Positions 23,651 to 35,550 of a stretch of 64,000 nucleotides of DNA are shown here, one piece after another (within the stretch, counting starts at the first letter, position 1; every line of letters begins with the position of its first letter). Below the pieces are notes generated by a model that was given only the letters and a program-made list of their open reading frames with translations, was not told where the DNA came from and searched no databases. Position numbers and translations under genes: made by a program. The stretch is from Berberis thunbergii (taxonomy: Eukaryota > Streptophyta > Magnoliopsida > Ranunculales > Berberidaceae), in assembly GCA_003290165.1 (NCBI GenBank), contig QNQO01000525.1, positions 310,001 to 374,000 on the forward strand, read 5' to 3'.

Positions 23651-25594
23651 ACTCCTCTTCCTTCCTCTGTTAAGCTTAGTTCTCCTATTTATGTACCCCT
23701 TCCTGGAGAGGAATAGACTTTGTGCACTTGTATTTTTTTTATTTTAACTATTAATGAAAACAAATTTTTTTGAGTACGTCTTGTACCCGCATAGTGTTCG
23801 GTCTCCTTTGTCTCGTGCTTTTCATTTTGCCTCATCATTTCATTTTGATACAGGTATGGTTGGGTTAGCAGGAAGCCGAGTGGTCTGTCTGCTGTTGAGA
23901 GCTTGACCATTTGTGTCGTGAATGATTCTGACATGTTCTGTTGTGCGGTCTTACAGTCATTATTGCTTGTTACATCAATAGTGGGAGTTCCGTGGGACTT
24001 CTGATCCATAGCTCATTCTCTAGGTAAGCATTTGGAGACTTAAGTTGTATATTTGACTTTCGGTTGCAGCTACTGCAATGAGTAAACTGTGGTAGTCCAG
24101 CACATGCATTGTATTTGAGATAGAACACTTGTCTCGAGTCAGGTTTTGTAAGCTTTGACTAACATTCCATGTAGCGTTCGTCCGCGTGTCAGTGAGATGA
24201 TTTTTATGTTGGCTTGAGTGGCCATTGCTGATAATAGAATGCTAGCCTGTATGAGCATGAAGACGTTGTCTGAGTCGTGATTTCTTTCGACGATCGCAAT
24301 TTTAAAAGGGAGCGGTGGTCGCATGGTGAGCCGTCAGAATTAGTTCGGGACTAACTTGGCTCCCACCTTCCAAACCATTTACACCCACGTGAAGCATATT
24401 ACAGGTTAGGGATGTAAGAATTCGGCGATCATGGTCTGTTGAAGAGCGACGACCCATGGCGAGCCGTCGACATTAGTTCAAGACTGACTAGGCTCCCACC
24501 TTCCAAACTATCTTCACCCACGAGGAGCAGACTACAAGTTTGAGACGAGGGGATTCGGTGACCATGGTCTGTAGAAGAGCAGTGGTCCCGTGGCAAGCCT
24601 TCGGAATCAATTCGGGACTGACTAGGCTTCCACCTTTCAAACCATCTACACCCACGTGGAGTGAGCTACAGGTCTGTGGTTGGTAATTCGACGACCATGG
24701 TCCGTAGAAGAGCAGTGGTTTCGTGGCGAACCATCAACATCATTCTGAACTGACTTGGCTTCCACCTTTTAAACCATCTACACCCGCCGAATGGGGGCTA
24801 CAGTTCTGGGCTTTGATAAGAAGTCGTTATTTGTTATCATTTGGATGGGCTTACCTGATCGGATTCGACGACTGTTGTCTGCGATGGGGGCAATGGTCCC
24901 TGGTGAGTTGTCGCCACCAGGCGTGATAGCGTTGATTAGACTCCCAATTCCTAAACCATCGACATCCGTGCTGGGCAGACTAGGGGTCAGGTTGGACCAG
25001 AAGTCGTCGTCATCAACCGAAGCTGACTAAGCTTGCCTGGTTAGGTAGGGGCTCCACATGTAAAGGGCGTGCGAGCCTACATCCGTGCACATAATGCATC
25101 GTGCAGATGAGTTTTCCTTTGAAGAGATAGGAGTACCTTAAATCAGTTGGTGATATGCAGGCGTGATCCGCATTTCAAAGGTCACTAAGGTTTCTAATGC
25201 TGGTGTCAGGCATGTGGTAGAATATTGCTTGAATTGTGGGCCGAGCCCATTGGCATGTACAAGAAAAGTTGGGGTTTGTTGTAGGATCAAGACGCTACGT
25301 GTACAATGTAGATTGCATGGTGACACGCGTATGACGTAGATCGCAAAACGGTTGAGTATCAGTTACTATCCCAATTAATGGGGTTGTCTGCAACATCATC
25401 AATTGGATGAACGTGGTCCTGTGTAGCTTCCTTGGGAACTGTCGTCTCCTCATTTCCCATACAATATTCAATGGTGATAATCAATTTGAAGTGTTTGTTT
25501 CGTGAACCACTATGTCTATATAATGGTGTTCTTCATCGTTATAGGCATTATCCTCCATAGAGCGCACCTTCCCAGATGCTCTTACTCAAAGAAC
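23651..25594. other. Decayed 3' part of the gypsy-type element
   Basis: No coding frame recognised. Contains the 133-bp tandem repeats (listed separately), a common feature of the untranslated 3' region of Tat-lineage elements. Confidence 0.45.
24306..24890. repeat. Tandem repeat, about 133-bp period, four copies plus a degenerate fifth
   Basis: The marker GGCT(C/T)CCACCTT(C/T)(C/T)AAAC starts at 24,358, 24,491, 24,625 and 24,757, spacing 133, 134 and 132. Each unit also holds a GAAGAGC(A/G) and ACCATGGTC motif. A degenerate fifth copy follows near 24,940. Confidence 0.85.
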
Positions 25595-26254
25595 CAGTGT
25601 TCTAAAAATCGCTAGGCGCTGGGCGGGCGGCGAGCAGGTGCCTAGCGCCCAGGGGCCTAGGCGGGTGCCTAGGCGGTCTTAGGTTTTGTATTATAACTTT
25701 AATAATTTACAAAAGTTAAGCATAATACCTTATCAATTACATCCAATTTAATGTCAATATATATATGCAAAATTTAAAAACATGAAAAATTAACAATCGT
25801 GAACAAAATTTATTAAAACTCAAATGACTGAAATTGGTCATGATGGGTACTTTATATAAATTTGAATTTGTGTACTCTTTTATTTTTCTTCAAATTGCAT
25901 GAATAACCTCAGTTATGTTTGATAAAATCTACATTAGTAAAATTGGTACCGGCAGATCCTTTGAGAATTCCATTAAGTAATCATCCTTCGCTACATTTAG
26001 ACATATCATCATTATCATCATCAAAGCCCATTCCCGAGATTTTCTAAAAAAACAATTAAATATTTTATTTCTAAAAAATAGGAAAGAAAAATAAAATAAG
26101 AACACAATCAACCTTATTAAAAAATAAAAAAATAAAAAATAAAAAAAATAAAAAATCTCCCAGACCGCCTAGACCCCGCCCAGACCCGCCTAGACCCGCC
26201 CAGACAGCCGCCCAGGCATTAATCTGGCCGCCTAGACCGATTTTTAGAACACTG
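25595..26254. mobile_element. hAT MITE, 660 bp
   Basis: The termini CAGTGTTCTAAAAATCG and CGATTTTTAGAACACTG are perfect inverted repeats. Beyond them are GC-rich blocks rich in CCTAGGCG and its complement CGCCTAGAC. The flanks CAAAGAAC at 25,587-25,594 and 26,255-26,262 are an exact 8-bp target duplication, diagnostic of hAT. The centre is AT-rich and non-coding. Confidence 0.95.
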
Positions 26255-26262
26255 CAAAGAAC

Positions 26263-27049
26263 ATAGTTTGGGTTTTCCAAAGGCTGAAGGGATTTCTCCA
26301 ATGCTGGAGTCTTCGAATGTTCTGACATTTCTGTTGATGAGTCGTGATAAGACTTTCTGTTATGCGTGGTCACCTGCTCTGGGTGAGCACCCAATTGGTT
26401 CGTTGAGATCTTGTAATTTCTTCTCGTATTACAAAAAAGAGTTATGACTCCCTTCCAAAGGATGTGTCTGTCATTTATTCACCAACACTTCGGTGTTACC
26501 TTGTGCCACTTTGTCTGTCGGAAGACACTCCCTATGGCTAGATTAGGTTTGATTGAAGTGTTGGCAGATGCGTCATTGTTCGGGGGGTGGTATCTCTGAG
26601 TCATCCCAAGTATCGCGCATGGGAGAAGTGTCCTTGCTTGGCAACACTGTGAGACCTTAACTTCCTTGTCGCTTGCAACCATATTTGTTTGTCATCTTCT
26701 ACCACCTTCAGGAGGTCGGATGCCGGATTGAAGATGTCTACTCGCAAGGTCTACATTGTCGTTGGCAGGCCATTTTTTCGGGGTGATTTGGCAGAGCAAT
26801 TTGCTGTGATTGTTCTTACAACCCCTTTTTGCACATTTGTCCTTGATCTTGAGACAACTTCTTCGGAGGAGTCGCTGAGTTTACTTTGGGTACCTTAACT
26901 GTCGCTTTTGAGTCTTCTTCTAAAATCGAACTGTTTAAGCGAATCTTTACTGTATGTCGCATCAGATTCATGTGCTTGTAGTTTGTAGTCATTTGTGTTC
27001 GCCTCGGGGCGATCGTTGTTAGATCTTTTTAGTAATCAATAAAGTGTGT
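26263..27049. other. Spacer or end of gypsy-type element
   Basis: No supported gene. The sequence ends in AATCAATAAAGTGTGTG just before the outer CACTA element. The AATAAA could be an LTR polyadenylation signal. Confidence 0.35.
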
Positions 27050-27052
27050 GAT

Positions 27053-27420
27053 CACTACACCAAAAATACCCATTAGCAACGGTTTTGAACCCTGGGGGTA
27101 ACCCATTGTCACGGCTTAGAGTCGTGGGCTGTAGAGGCGTCGCTAAATCCCCAGTAACGGCTAAAAACCGTGGCAAAACATATTAGAAACGGTTTTATGC
27201 TCGAGGACGGTTGATGATTTAACCACGGTTATAAACCGTTGCAACAATGTTAGCCACGGTTTTAAGTCGTTGCAAAAGTTTAGCCACAATTTTAAGCCGT
27301 GGCCAGTCCTAGCCATGGTTATAAGCCGTGGCAAGTCATGGCCACGGTTCTGAGCTGTTGCAATAGTTAGCCACGGTTTTAAGCCATGGCAAAATTTTTT
27401 TTTTGCTATCAAATGACTTT
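27053..27420 (-). repeat. CACTA X-end subterminal module (copy B, inverted)
   Basis: This is the inverted relative of 3,325-3,848, more diverged. It runs from CACTACACCAAAAA through ACGG/CCGT palindromes to TTTGCTATCAAATGACTTT. Confidence 0.85.
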
Positions 27421-27452
27421 TAATTACATCTTATAGGTAAGTATAATTCAGC

Positions 27453-27690
27453 ACGTGCATCAATTCTTGCATCAGGTAAGTAAAATTTAATATGACTTTT
27501 TATTAAATTTAAAAACAACATTTACAACCTCTGATCAGCAAATTCCAGCAATTGCTTTCAAGCAATTCATTACAGCAGCAACATTTACAATTCATTAGAG
27601 CAGAAATTTAGATCATTTACAATTCATTACAACACGTGCATCAATTCAGATCATTCACAACCTCTGATCCGCAAATTCCAGCAATTTGTT
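27453..27690. repeat. Local direct duplication, about 130 bp apart
   Basis: ACAACCTCTGATC(A/C)GCAAATT occurs near 27,527 and 27,656, and CACGTGCATCAATTC near 27,453 and 27,636. This marks an imperfect tandem duplication next to the pyrophosphorylase fragment. Confidence 0.65.
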
Positions 27691-27884
27691 TTTTCAGCAA
27701 ATTCAATAATGCGCCCTTCTTCGTCAATTTTCATCAGACCAAATGCAATGGCACGTTGTTCATCCATTGGCAGCGCAACAACAGTGATGTCAGCATTTGT
27801 TTCTCTATGAGCTTGAATAAACTTCACATAGATCATACGATATAGATGATCTCCAGCAAGAACCAAAAACTCCATCACATTGCT
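27690..27884 (-). pseudogene. ADP-glucose pyrophosphorylase small subunit fragment
   Basis: The minus-strand frame reads [34 protein letters not shown] and [17 protein letters not shown], the nucleotidyltransferase core of the plastid small subunit. That enzyme makes ADP-glucose from glucose-1-phosphate and ATP for starch synthesis. About 63 codons remain of roughly 520. The usual KPKG following EFAEK is replaced by unrelated residues and a stop. The Asp of the DYEKF motif is changed (RMIYVKF). It lies just inside the X end of the outer CACTA element, the last of its fragments in the Y-to-X direction. A captured piece, not functional. Confidence 0.9.
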
Positions 27885-29319
27885 TTTTGGCAAAAAGAAT
27901 GGGAGAAAACAACCATATCGAGAACATTCTTGGACTACTAACAACAAAGTAATACCTCTAGAAGTAATATCTCTTCATCTGCATTCCAGTCTGGACATAT
28001 AAGAGGGAACGAAAAATTGTTCTGTTGAACAAAATATACAGAAACATTTTAAGAAACCTAGCAAGTAAGAAATAAATAAACCTTCTTTGTCTAATCTCTT
28101 TCTTGAAACAGTATAACTGGATGAGAACAGAATAAGTTAATAAACCAAACTAAGACAGTTGTATTAAAAATGTCAAGCATACATCATCATAATCGAATAA
28201 GCAATGTAAACCGCTAAAATCAACAGAAAGAAAATAGTTAAATAGGAACAATGTCTCTTCTTATAAAGAAAATAATAATAATTATAAAAGAAATCAGTAT
28301 ATCATTGATATCAATGGTTAGGCAATGTTATGAGGCAACACTTTATACGAGTCTGTTTGATGTTTATTTCCTTTTTATTCAACGTAAGGAGAAATTTTCA
28401 AGATGTAAATTTTCTAGGAAGCTGTTATTTCTTCTATCATGACTCCTAAAAATTGAGGATTCACGTTCAGTTAAGGTGGTTTTCTGTGTATTCGGTGCTG
28501 CCTACAGATAGATCATCTCCAAGGAGAAAAGTGCATTTTTTGCTTGTCATGCACTTTATAAGAAAGATGAAAAATTAGTAGATCATGTCCTCATTCATGT
28601 GACTTTGCTAATTGATGGTATGTTTGTTTACATAGAATCATATTTCATGGAGTGTACCCCACATTTGATGTCAAATGTTATCAATGAGATTCATCCTCAT
28701 TCCCAGACTGTCAACATTGAGAATGCAACTAAGTGACACAGACCAAACACTTGTGACTTTAGTTCATTCTTCACATATTTCTTCGGCCATTAGACGACTG
28801 GTAACATCCATACATGCTCATCAGAACTCCCCTCAACCACCAAATTTAATAGTTAAAATGAATTTTAAATCTTAAGAGTAGTCCACTTTTCATATTAAAA
28901 TCGAAGTCTAAAGCTTAAATTTTCCCAACCCATGGATACATCATATTGCTATTGAGGCCAATTGAGTATATGTTTCTTTGTTTCATTACCTCTTTTGCAA
29001 TTAAGTTAAAAAACATTTAAACCAATTAAGCTAGAATACCCAAATGATCATGCTCATAACAATACAAACACACAGACATGGCTAAAGAAGACTATTGAGT
29101 AAATCATGTTGATGGTCTATACAGAGTAGCAGACTCAAATCCCTCCAATTGAAATGCTCCCTTGTACATAATAAACACTAGTGCTTAACAAAAGTCTCAA
29201 AAGTTGCATTGGGGAATATACTAAGAGCATTAAGGGATTTGCTCTAGGAAGAGTATAGAAACTCACAAGTTTCCCATGGAAGCATATTTACAAAAATGGA
29301 AAGGAACCAGGGACCAGTG
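27885..29319. other. CACTA interior, nothing recognised
   Basis: AT-rich sequence, probably intron and linker sequence between captured exons. No frame on either strand resembles a known family. Confidence 0.5.
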
Positions 29320-29540
29320 CAATACCCTTTTTGTCTGGATTTGCTTCTTTGAATGACTTTCTAAAATCATCCCTACAACAAAATTCATTCCAGTTAGAGT
29401 TGAAAACAATGTTCTTAGCCAATACAATTTATCAAGGAAATACTTACAAAAACATAAAGTAAGCAGTCTGAGGACACTTTGGCATGTTGGGGTCTTTTGA
29501 TTTCCTACTCTTCTTTGCTTATGATGATGATTTCACTACC
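29320..29540 (-). pseudogene. HMGB-type HMG-box protein fragment, two exons
   Basis: The upstream exon (ending 29,448 at a GTAAGT donor) carries a basic stretch, SRKSKDPNMPKCPQTAYFMF, equivalent to the PKRPPSAFFVF start of a plant HMG box. The next exon starts at 29,371 after TTGTAG and reads DDFRKSFKEANPDKKGIALV, helix I of the box. The two join in frame across an intron of about 76 bp. HMGB proteins are abundant chromatin architectural proteins that bend DNA. Helices II and III are missing and a stop lies in the basic N-terminal part. One of the minus-strand fragments of the outer CACTA element. Confidence 0.7.
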
Positions 29541-29867
29541 TTCGCATTCCCTACCTTGGCTTTAGTCCTAAAAAAATTTCGTACAAATTTTCATCAAATA
29601 TCTCACACTCACAAAACAGACTATAGCAGAAGAAAAACCTACTTGGTTTCTGCAGCTCTTTCAACAACAGTAGACTCTGAAAATCAAATAGAAATAGAAA
29701 ATTAGAACAACAATGTTCATATACTATTTTTTTTCAAATCAATGATCAACATACTGACTTGTATGCTTGAATCTGTGCAGCCAATGTTAGAAAAATAGTT
29801 CAAAATTTTCAGCCAATGTGGTGAACAAAGAATGTGCTTTTTAACACATAAATGGAGATGTTTATTC

Positions 29868-29910
29868 ACCTCGGGCACTTCAGATAAATCTTCTGAAGTG
29901 GTGTTTACTA
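29868..29910 (-). other. Exon-like segment, unrecognised
   Basis: A minus-strand open stretch reading VVNTTSEDLSEVP lies between an AG and a GT. It is too short to assign; it fits the pattern of captured exons here. Confidence 0.25.
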
Positions 29911-30613
29911 CCTATTTTGAACAAGTACAAAATTAGTACAACGCACTCATTCGAAACAAAGACACAAACTGATCATTTTGCTTATAAACTAGCAACCCTA
30001 ACTTCACCAAGGATAAGGCCTAAAACAAAAATAAGTTTAGACCTTAAAAGACCTTTATCATGAATTAGGCCAACCAAACTTTCAAAACCCAAATTGCAAC
30101 CATAAACTTGTAAGCAATTAAAAAAACCATACCCGGCTGACTCTAGCCCAATCCCCTGTTGAATTTCAGCACACCATCACGCTAACAGCAGAAGAAAAAA
30201 AAAGCAACAGAGTGCATCAGGACAGAGCACTCCGTCAAAACAGAGCGTGCTGTTCAGTGTATTGCAGCACTGAAAAAAACTAGACAGAGCAACTCCAATT
30301 CTTGGCAGACCAACCCTGGAAGCAAACTTCGCTGCTCCGATTCTTGTTCATTGTTCTTATGTTGATGAATGAAAGAATAGTAATTTCTTATTTGTTTTCA
30401 ACTAGCTTTTATCATAGTTATTTCGATTCTTGTTCGTTTATTTTAATTATTACTTCATTTATTTCAATTTATTTGTTAGTTATAGCACTAACACATGCTC
30501 TATAATTCTGACAATGGCAATCTTTGTACCATTTACTAGTTGTCCACGAAGATTTAACTTATTAAATCAATTAAATCGACAAAGAAATACAATTTAAAAG
30601 CCTAAACACCAAC

Positions 30614-30673
30614 CTGCTTGAAAATGATGCCTATTGTTGGGCGACTAGCAGTAACCAGTCGCTCACTGAACCC
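30614..30673 (-). other. 60-bp exon-like segment, unrecognised
   Basis: Flanked by CTTCAG and GTTGGT, it encodes exactly 20 residues, GFSERLVTASRPTIGIIFKQ, without a stop. The clean splice borders suggest another captured exon; I do not recognise the family. Confidence 0.4.
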
Positions 30674-31234
30674 CTGAAGCACACCAAACAAAAGTAGTGA
30701 ATAAGCATGTGAATTCAAAAATAATACACACAAGTATTAAACTACTAAAATAATATGGATAAAAATTAAGCATGACTTATATTTCCATAAGCCAATCACA
30801 GACAGAACATCCAGCTCAATCACACTTAGTTGATTTTTCAGACTTTTTGTGTGTTTAAGTCAATATTCATTATAAAAGACTTTAACATGGCAATGATGTC
30901 AACTAAGAGTCAATATCATGATCTAATATAACATGGAGATAAAGATTCAGAACACTACCAATTTTCAGTGTTTAGCATAAGCAAGAAGAAAATCTTGGTG
31001 ATTGCTAAACAACTAGTTTGATCTAAACACCACTTAAGTCTTAAGCGACAAAATAAGTTTGTGCCTCCGACTTCGAAAACATAGCTACAGTTTGATCAGA
31101 GAATTGTGCTTAAACTGATATTGTTTACCATGACTCAAACTCTTCATGGGACGAAAAGATATCAGGCAAGATGAAATTCAGCAACGACCAGAGTTCAGCC
31201 AAGATATCATGGGACTGATATTGTTTACCATGAC

Positions 31235-31341
31235 TTAAACTCTGCTGCTTGGTTGTTTGCTCCTATAGCTGCAGCCTACCACCCACCATAGTTTCCACTG
31301 GGATCACTCATGTATCTGGAAGCCAAAGTTCTAGTCCCATC
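31235..31341 (-). pseudogene. 20S proteasome alpha-4 subunit fragment
   Basis: After a TTTGCAG acceptor the minus strand reads DGTRTLASRYMSDPSGNYGGW, a stop, then [35 protein letters not shown] is a hallmark of plant proteasome subunit alpha type-4, part of the outer ring of the 20S core. The Lys after GGW has become TAG, and the start of the exon (normally WDANYGFQL) is altered. The rest of the about 250-residue protein is absent. Captured fragment in the outer CACTA element. Confidence 0.85.
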
Positions 31342-32897
31342 CTGCAAATAGAAATGAAACACCAAATGAGTTAACCATGCCATAAGCAAACCGGGATTTA
31401 AGTTGAAGTAAAGCTTACCACCTTTGTCAATGGTATTCAAACATATCAAAATGTGTGAAACAGTGATGCCAACTACAATAACACACACACATATATCAAA
31501 ATTTCATAAACAAGCAGCTAGAAAACCTTAATTTGTTTCCCTCGCCTCACACATCAATATCAATAACTACAACTACAATAACACACACAGAGACAAAAAA
31601 AGTGAATTTTAAATTCAGATTGAAAAGCAAAGGGAGGTAATGCAGTCTGGATGGTGCAGGAAACTAATCGGAAATAGATCGAGAGAAAGAGAGGATACCT
31701 AAAGGAGAACTTCAGTAAGGCAGTAGTGAAATCAAATAAGAAAGTTGGGGCTCTACAGTAGAATGTGATGTAAGCAGAGGTTTGTAACTCAAATGTATTT
31801 CCTGCAAAGTTGAAATATAAAACTTTACTTCTTTCTCAAAAATAAATAAATAAATAATCATCAAATATTATTGCATAAATTGTGTGTATGATAAATATTA
31901 TTGAATAAATATTATTACTGTGTGGACACTGACGATATTCAACTGCAATTCGAATTCAATTCTCTGAATTGAAATTATGGTGCAAGCATTCCAAATTTTG
32001 AGTTCTCTTCAACACCTACAAGGTCAGCAAATATACTTAGGGGAATAACAAGTCCAATACACAACCTAAATAGCAAAAACACTCAAGCATGAAGGCTTTC
32101 TTCCCACAAAAAAATGTTATATTCTAAATAGCAAGGCAGCATAAGAATCTTGAAAGAGTGTATGACTCTTGGAAATATATTATTTTGGTGCATAAAAAAT
32201 TCCCAAGTTTTGGACAACAAAAACTAAAATAATGGGGGAGAAATCACTTGATTCCCCCCAGATCCCACAATCTCGACTAATCTTGCTGTAGAAGTCCCTA
32301 ACAAGTCTAGATAAATATGAAACCTTAAAATACTAGAACAATAACAAAAATTTGGATGAATGATGACAAATGCAGTGACTGAATTTAAATAACTCACAAG
32401 ATTTGACAACTGAATGTGGGAGACTCTCCCCTTTATAAAAGTTCAGCCTAAACCTAAAGAACATAACACCCACTTTAAGAAACTTCACAAGCAACCCACG
32501 AAAAATTGACTCACTTGAACAATGAACTCTCAGTCTTGCAGCTTTTGAACACCATCTTATCCAAAATCCATTATACAACAAGTTATTTTTTCTAATTGAA
32601 TGAAGAAACACTTTCAATCAAAATGTCAATCCATTTATTAAACTAAAAGTAGTAGTATAAGTAGCAGTAGTAAGCAACCAGAGCAGCAGAATAATGTTAT
32701 AAGCACCAGTTCCATAAACCAACATGACACTCAACATTGTAGCAAATTCATGCATGATAACTTATCTATCCAAAACCAAAGTGAAGGAAGGAAGGAAGAA
32801 AGTATTCACATACGCACGTACCACATACGCGCGACCTGAAGAAATTTGTTTTTTGTTTTTTATAAATTAAGATAGAAAAAAGATGCTCATGTATTAC
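31342..32897. other. CACTA interior, nothing recognised
   Basis: AT-rich linker or intron sequence between captured exons. No supported frame. Confidence 0.5.
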
Positions 32898-33028
32898 CTG
32901 CTCTCACCTCCAAAATGCAGTCCCTTTCATTTGCATCATCCTTAGGAAGAATGGACATGAGCAGCAAGTTTTGCAATTGTTCTTCCTTACTTTGAGATAG
33001 TTGAGTGCAAGATTCTATCCTTGTGATC
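32898..33028 (-). pseudogene. Organellar peptide chain release factor 1 fragment, one exon
   Basis: A 131-bp minus-strand exon lies between TATGCAG and GTAATAC. It encodes RITRIESCTQLSQSKEEQLQ, then LLLMSILPKDDANERDCILE and VRA. The LPKDDA(D/N)ERDCILEVRAG stretch is the start of the domain preceding the GGQ loop in bacterial-type release factor 1 of plant mitochondria or plastids. That factor ends translation at UAA and UAG. The catalytic GGQ part and the rest of the protein are absent. The exon itself is open and its splice signals are intact. Captured fragment in the outer element. Confidence 0.8.
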
Positions 33029-34611
33029 CTGCATATACGATCAAATGAATTAATTCATAAGCTTTTTCCTATTTTTTTTATTCAGAGCGCAGACTCCATG
33101 AAAGAAGGGGGCAATTTACCTTAAAATGAACAATCACGTGCCCGTAGTGTATTTTACTCAGCTCCTCTTTTGCTGCCACCATTACATTGCTTCCAACATA
33201 GTTGTAACTATCAATCATCAAGTTCCACATGATTTTTACACCATACAAAGACCAGGTTACCAACATATGTCATGAAGATGTGAGTGTCATCACCACATCT
33301 AAAAGAATACCTACAAAGCGATATATGTAGTCACAAGTTTCATAGTAGACATATTTTGTGTAATAATATGAAGATGGAATCCATAATATCTGTACTTGAT
33401 GTTGCTGGTACTAATGCTTCAAACAAATCTGTATCATAATTTACATCCCCAACTTGTATATGATTTAGAAGATGACGTTCACACTCTTAACAGTTTGGGT
33501 GGCTAAGCTGTTAGGTTAATCACGATTGATATTTTACTTGTTGGGGAGAAAGGGTTTTGAGCTAAAACAAAACAAGGAAATTTCAACCTTCATGGATATC
33601 TAGCAGTAGGGATGTAAAGATATTGCAGTTGATTGAATTAACTTTTGTTCTGCATGTTCATTTCGGGGAGCTTTCAAACATACTTAAATAACTTGTAACA
33701 TGTATCTTGTTCATTCATAAAAATTTAAGCTTCACAACAAGGGAAGTTAAAGGCCACATTTCGGAGAAGTTCAGTCTATACAGAACATCAGTCTCCTTAT
33801 CAGTTTCTTCAATGGAGGTGACAAACAAATAGTTAATTAAAATTCTTTGAACAGAATAACAATAATTATTTGAAGATAATTCTTTGAACAGTTCAAGAGA
33901 ACGGTGCCGATACTAGGTTACCGCTAGTATAACGAGGTGTTCATCCAAGAATTGTTCTTAGAATTGTTTTGAGAAAACAAATAGAGCATACTCAAGAATG
34001 AGAAAAGGAAAAGGTGGGGAAGGAGACCACGTATTTGTCAAACTCTGTTTGTAGAACTCCAAATAACAGGGACACTATTGGTGTTGGGCACAAGTTTGAG
34101 CATCTGACACATCACTAAGAAACTTGAAGAAGCCAACAGATAAGTATATATGCAATTTTTTATTAGGTACATTATTCTAGTTAAAAGACCTAAGCTGTTA
34201 TACCCTGCACCAACGTAATCTATACAAGTGTAACTGTGATCATAAATATAGCTTAACTCATGTTATTACTTGGCAGGATAGACTTTTCCTAGTGATTTGT
34301 TGACCTTGTAGATTACATATACAAAGTTTGAAAATATGAGGGAAAAAATGAAATATGTCCTAGATTTCCTTGACAACTAAAGTCAATAACAGACATGAAT
34401 TTTCAACTCCAACAAGATTCATCTCATCAATACCTCAACAGCAGAATAATTCTTTTATGTATAAATATGCCAAGAAATTGAGGAAAGAAAACATAGAGAG
34501 TATTAAGAACCAAGTCAGAAAAATTTCCAGATGACTTGCAGGTTTCACTATCTAGCAAAACAGGGAGTGCATGCTACACATGTTCCTATTTAGAAAACAT
34601 CCTACTGAAAA
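33029..34611. other. CACTA interior, mostly unrecognised
   Basis: A minus-strand frame at 33,078-33,266 includes YNYVGSNVMVAAKEELSKIH and ends at a GT; it may be another captured exon, family unknown. The rest is AT-rich without features. Confidence 0.35.
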
Positions 34612-35015
34612 CCCTACACCAAAAGGCCGGTTTAGCTACGCCGAGATGGCCACGGTTCTAAACCGTTGGTTTATTTGCCACGGCCAAACACCGTAGCTAT
34701 AAGTACCAACGGCTTAAAACCGTGGGTAAAATAAACCTGGCCACGGCTTAGAACAGTTGGTATATTTGGAACGGCTAAACACCGTAGCTAGTATTAGCAA
34801 CGGCTTCAAACCGTGGGTACTATTAGCAACGGTTAAAAACCGGTGCAAAAAAAAAAAATTAGCAACGGTTTATAACCGTGGCTATGTATAGCAACGGCTA
34901 AAAACCGTGGATAAAAAATTACACCAAAACGGTTGCCACGGTTTTAAACCGTGGCTAAACTTGCCAACGGTTTATAACCGTGGCTAAACTCGCCAACGGT
35001 TTAAAACCGTAGCTA
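34612..35015 (+). repeat. CACTA Y-end subterminal module (copy D)
   Basis: The terminus is followed by about 20 degenerate ACGG...CCGT palindromes 15-20 bp long, such as CAACGGTTTATAACCGTGG. A TTACACCAAAACGG motif at 34,920 looks like an internal terminus relic. The first 44 bp match the inverted sequence at 50,251-50,294. Confidence 0.85.
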
Positions 35016-35550
35016 TCTAATTTACACTTTTGCAATTTGGTGAAAATATTTTCGCGCTTTGGCGAAAAAAATTGGGGAGAAATAGGTTCTCACTCTCTCC
35101 ACAGCTCCAGAAGCACGGATTCTCGAACCAGAGAAGAAGAAGAACTCAAGAAGGAGAGGACGATTTCTTTCTTCTTCTTCTTCTTCTTTAGATCTTGAGA
35201 GAACTGAACTGAAGAACATGAAATTGGAACTCCATTGTCAGTTTCTTCTTTCCAGTCGATTTCTTTCTCTCTCCGTCCAAATCACAAGTAGAAGAAGCAT
35301 CTAAGCATCTCACCCCCTTCAGCTAGTAATAATCGCGTTGGAACCCCAGGTTGGCCCATTCTTCCAAATCTTAGTTTCTCTTTCACTCATTCTCATTATC
35401 AACCATTGGGTATCTTCTAATCAACCACAAAATCAACCAAATGATCACAGCAAGAAATGGGTTTGTTTTTCTGTTGAAACTAAATTTTGAACCCTCGATT
35501 TTGAGGGTTTTCGAGTCAACTCTCCGATTTGATTCAACGATCTAGTCGTC
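35016..35550 (+). other. Leader between Y end and clathrin exon 1
   Basis: Untranslated sequence with a (TTC)n tract near 35,166-35,189 and CT-rich stretches. It resembles a plant 5' untranslated region and may include the captured clathrin leader and promoter. Confidence 0.4.

Noticed and set aside
27161..27412. Minus-strand frame with repeated GLKPWLT peptides
   Set aside because: It is a translation of the ACGG/CCGT palindromes in the CACTA X end, not a protein gene.
34918..35015. TTACACCAAAACGG at 34,920 as a separate CACTA terminus
   Set aside because: The start is TTACACC, not CACTACACC, and the palindromes run across it without a break; probably an internal relic within the Y module.
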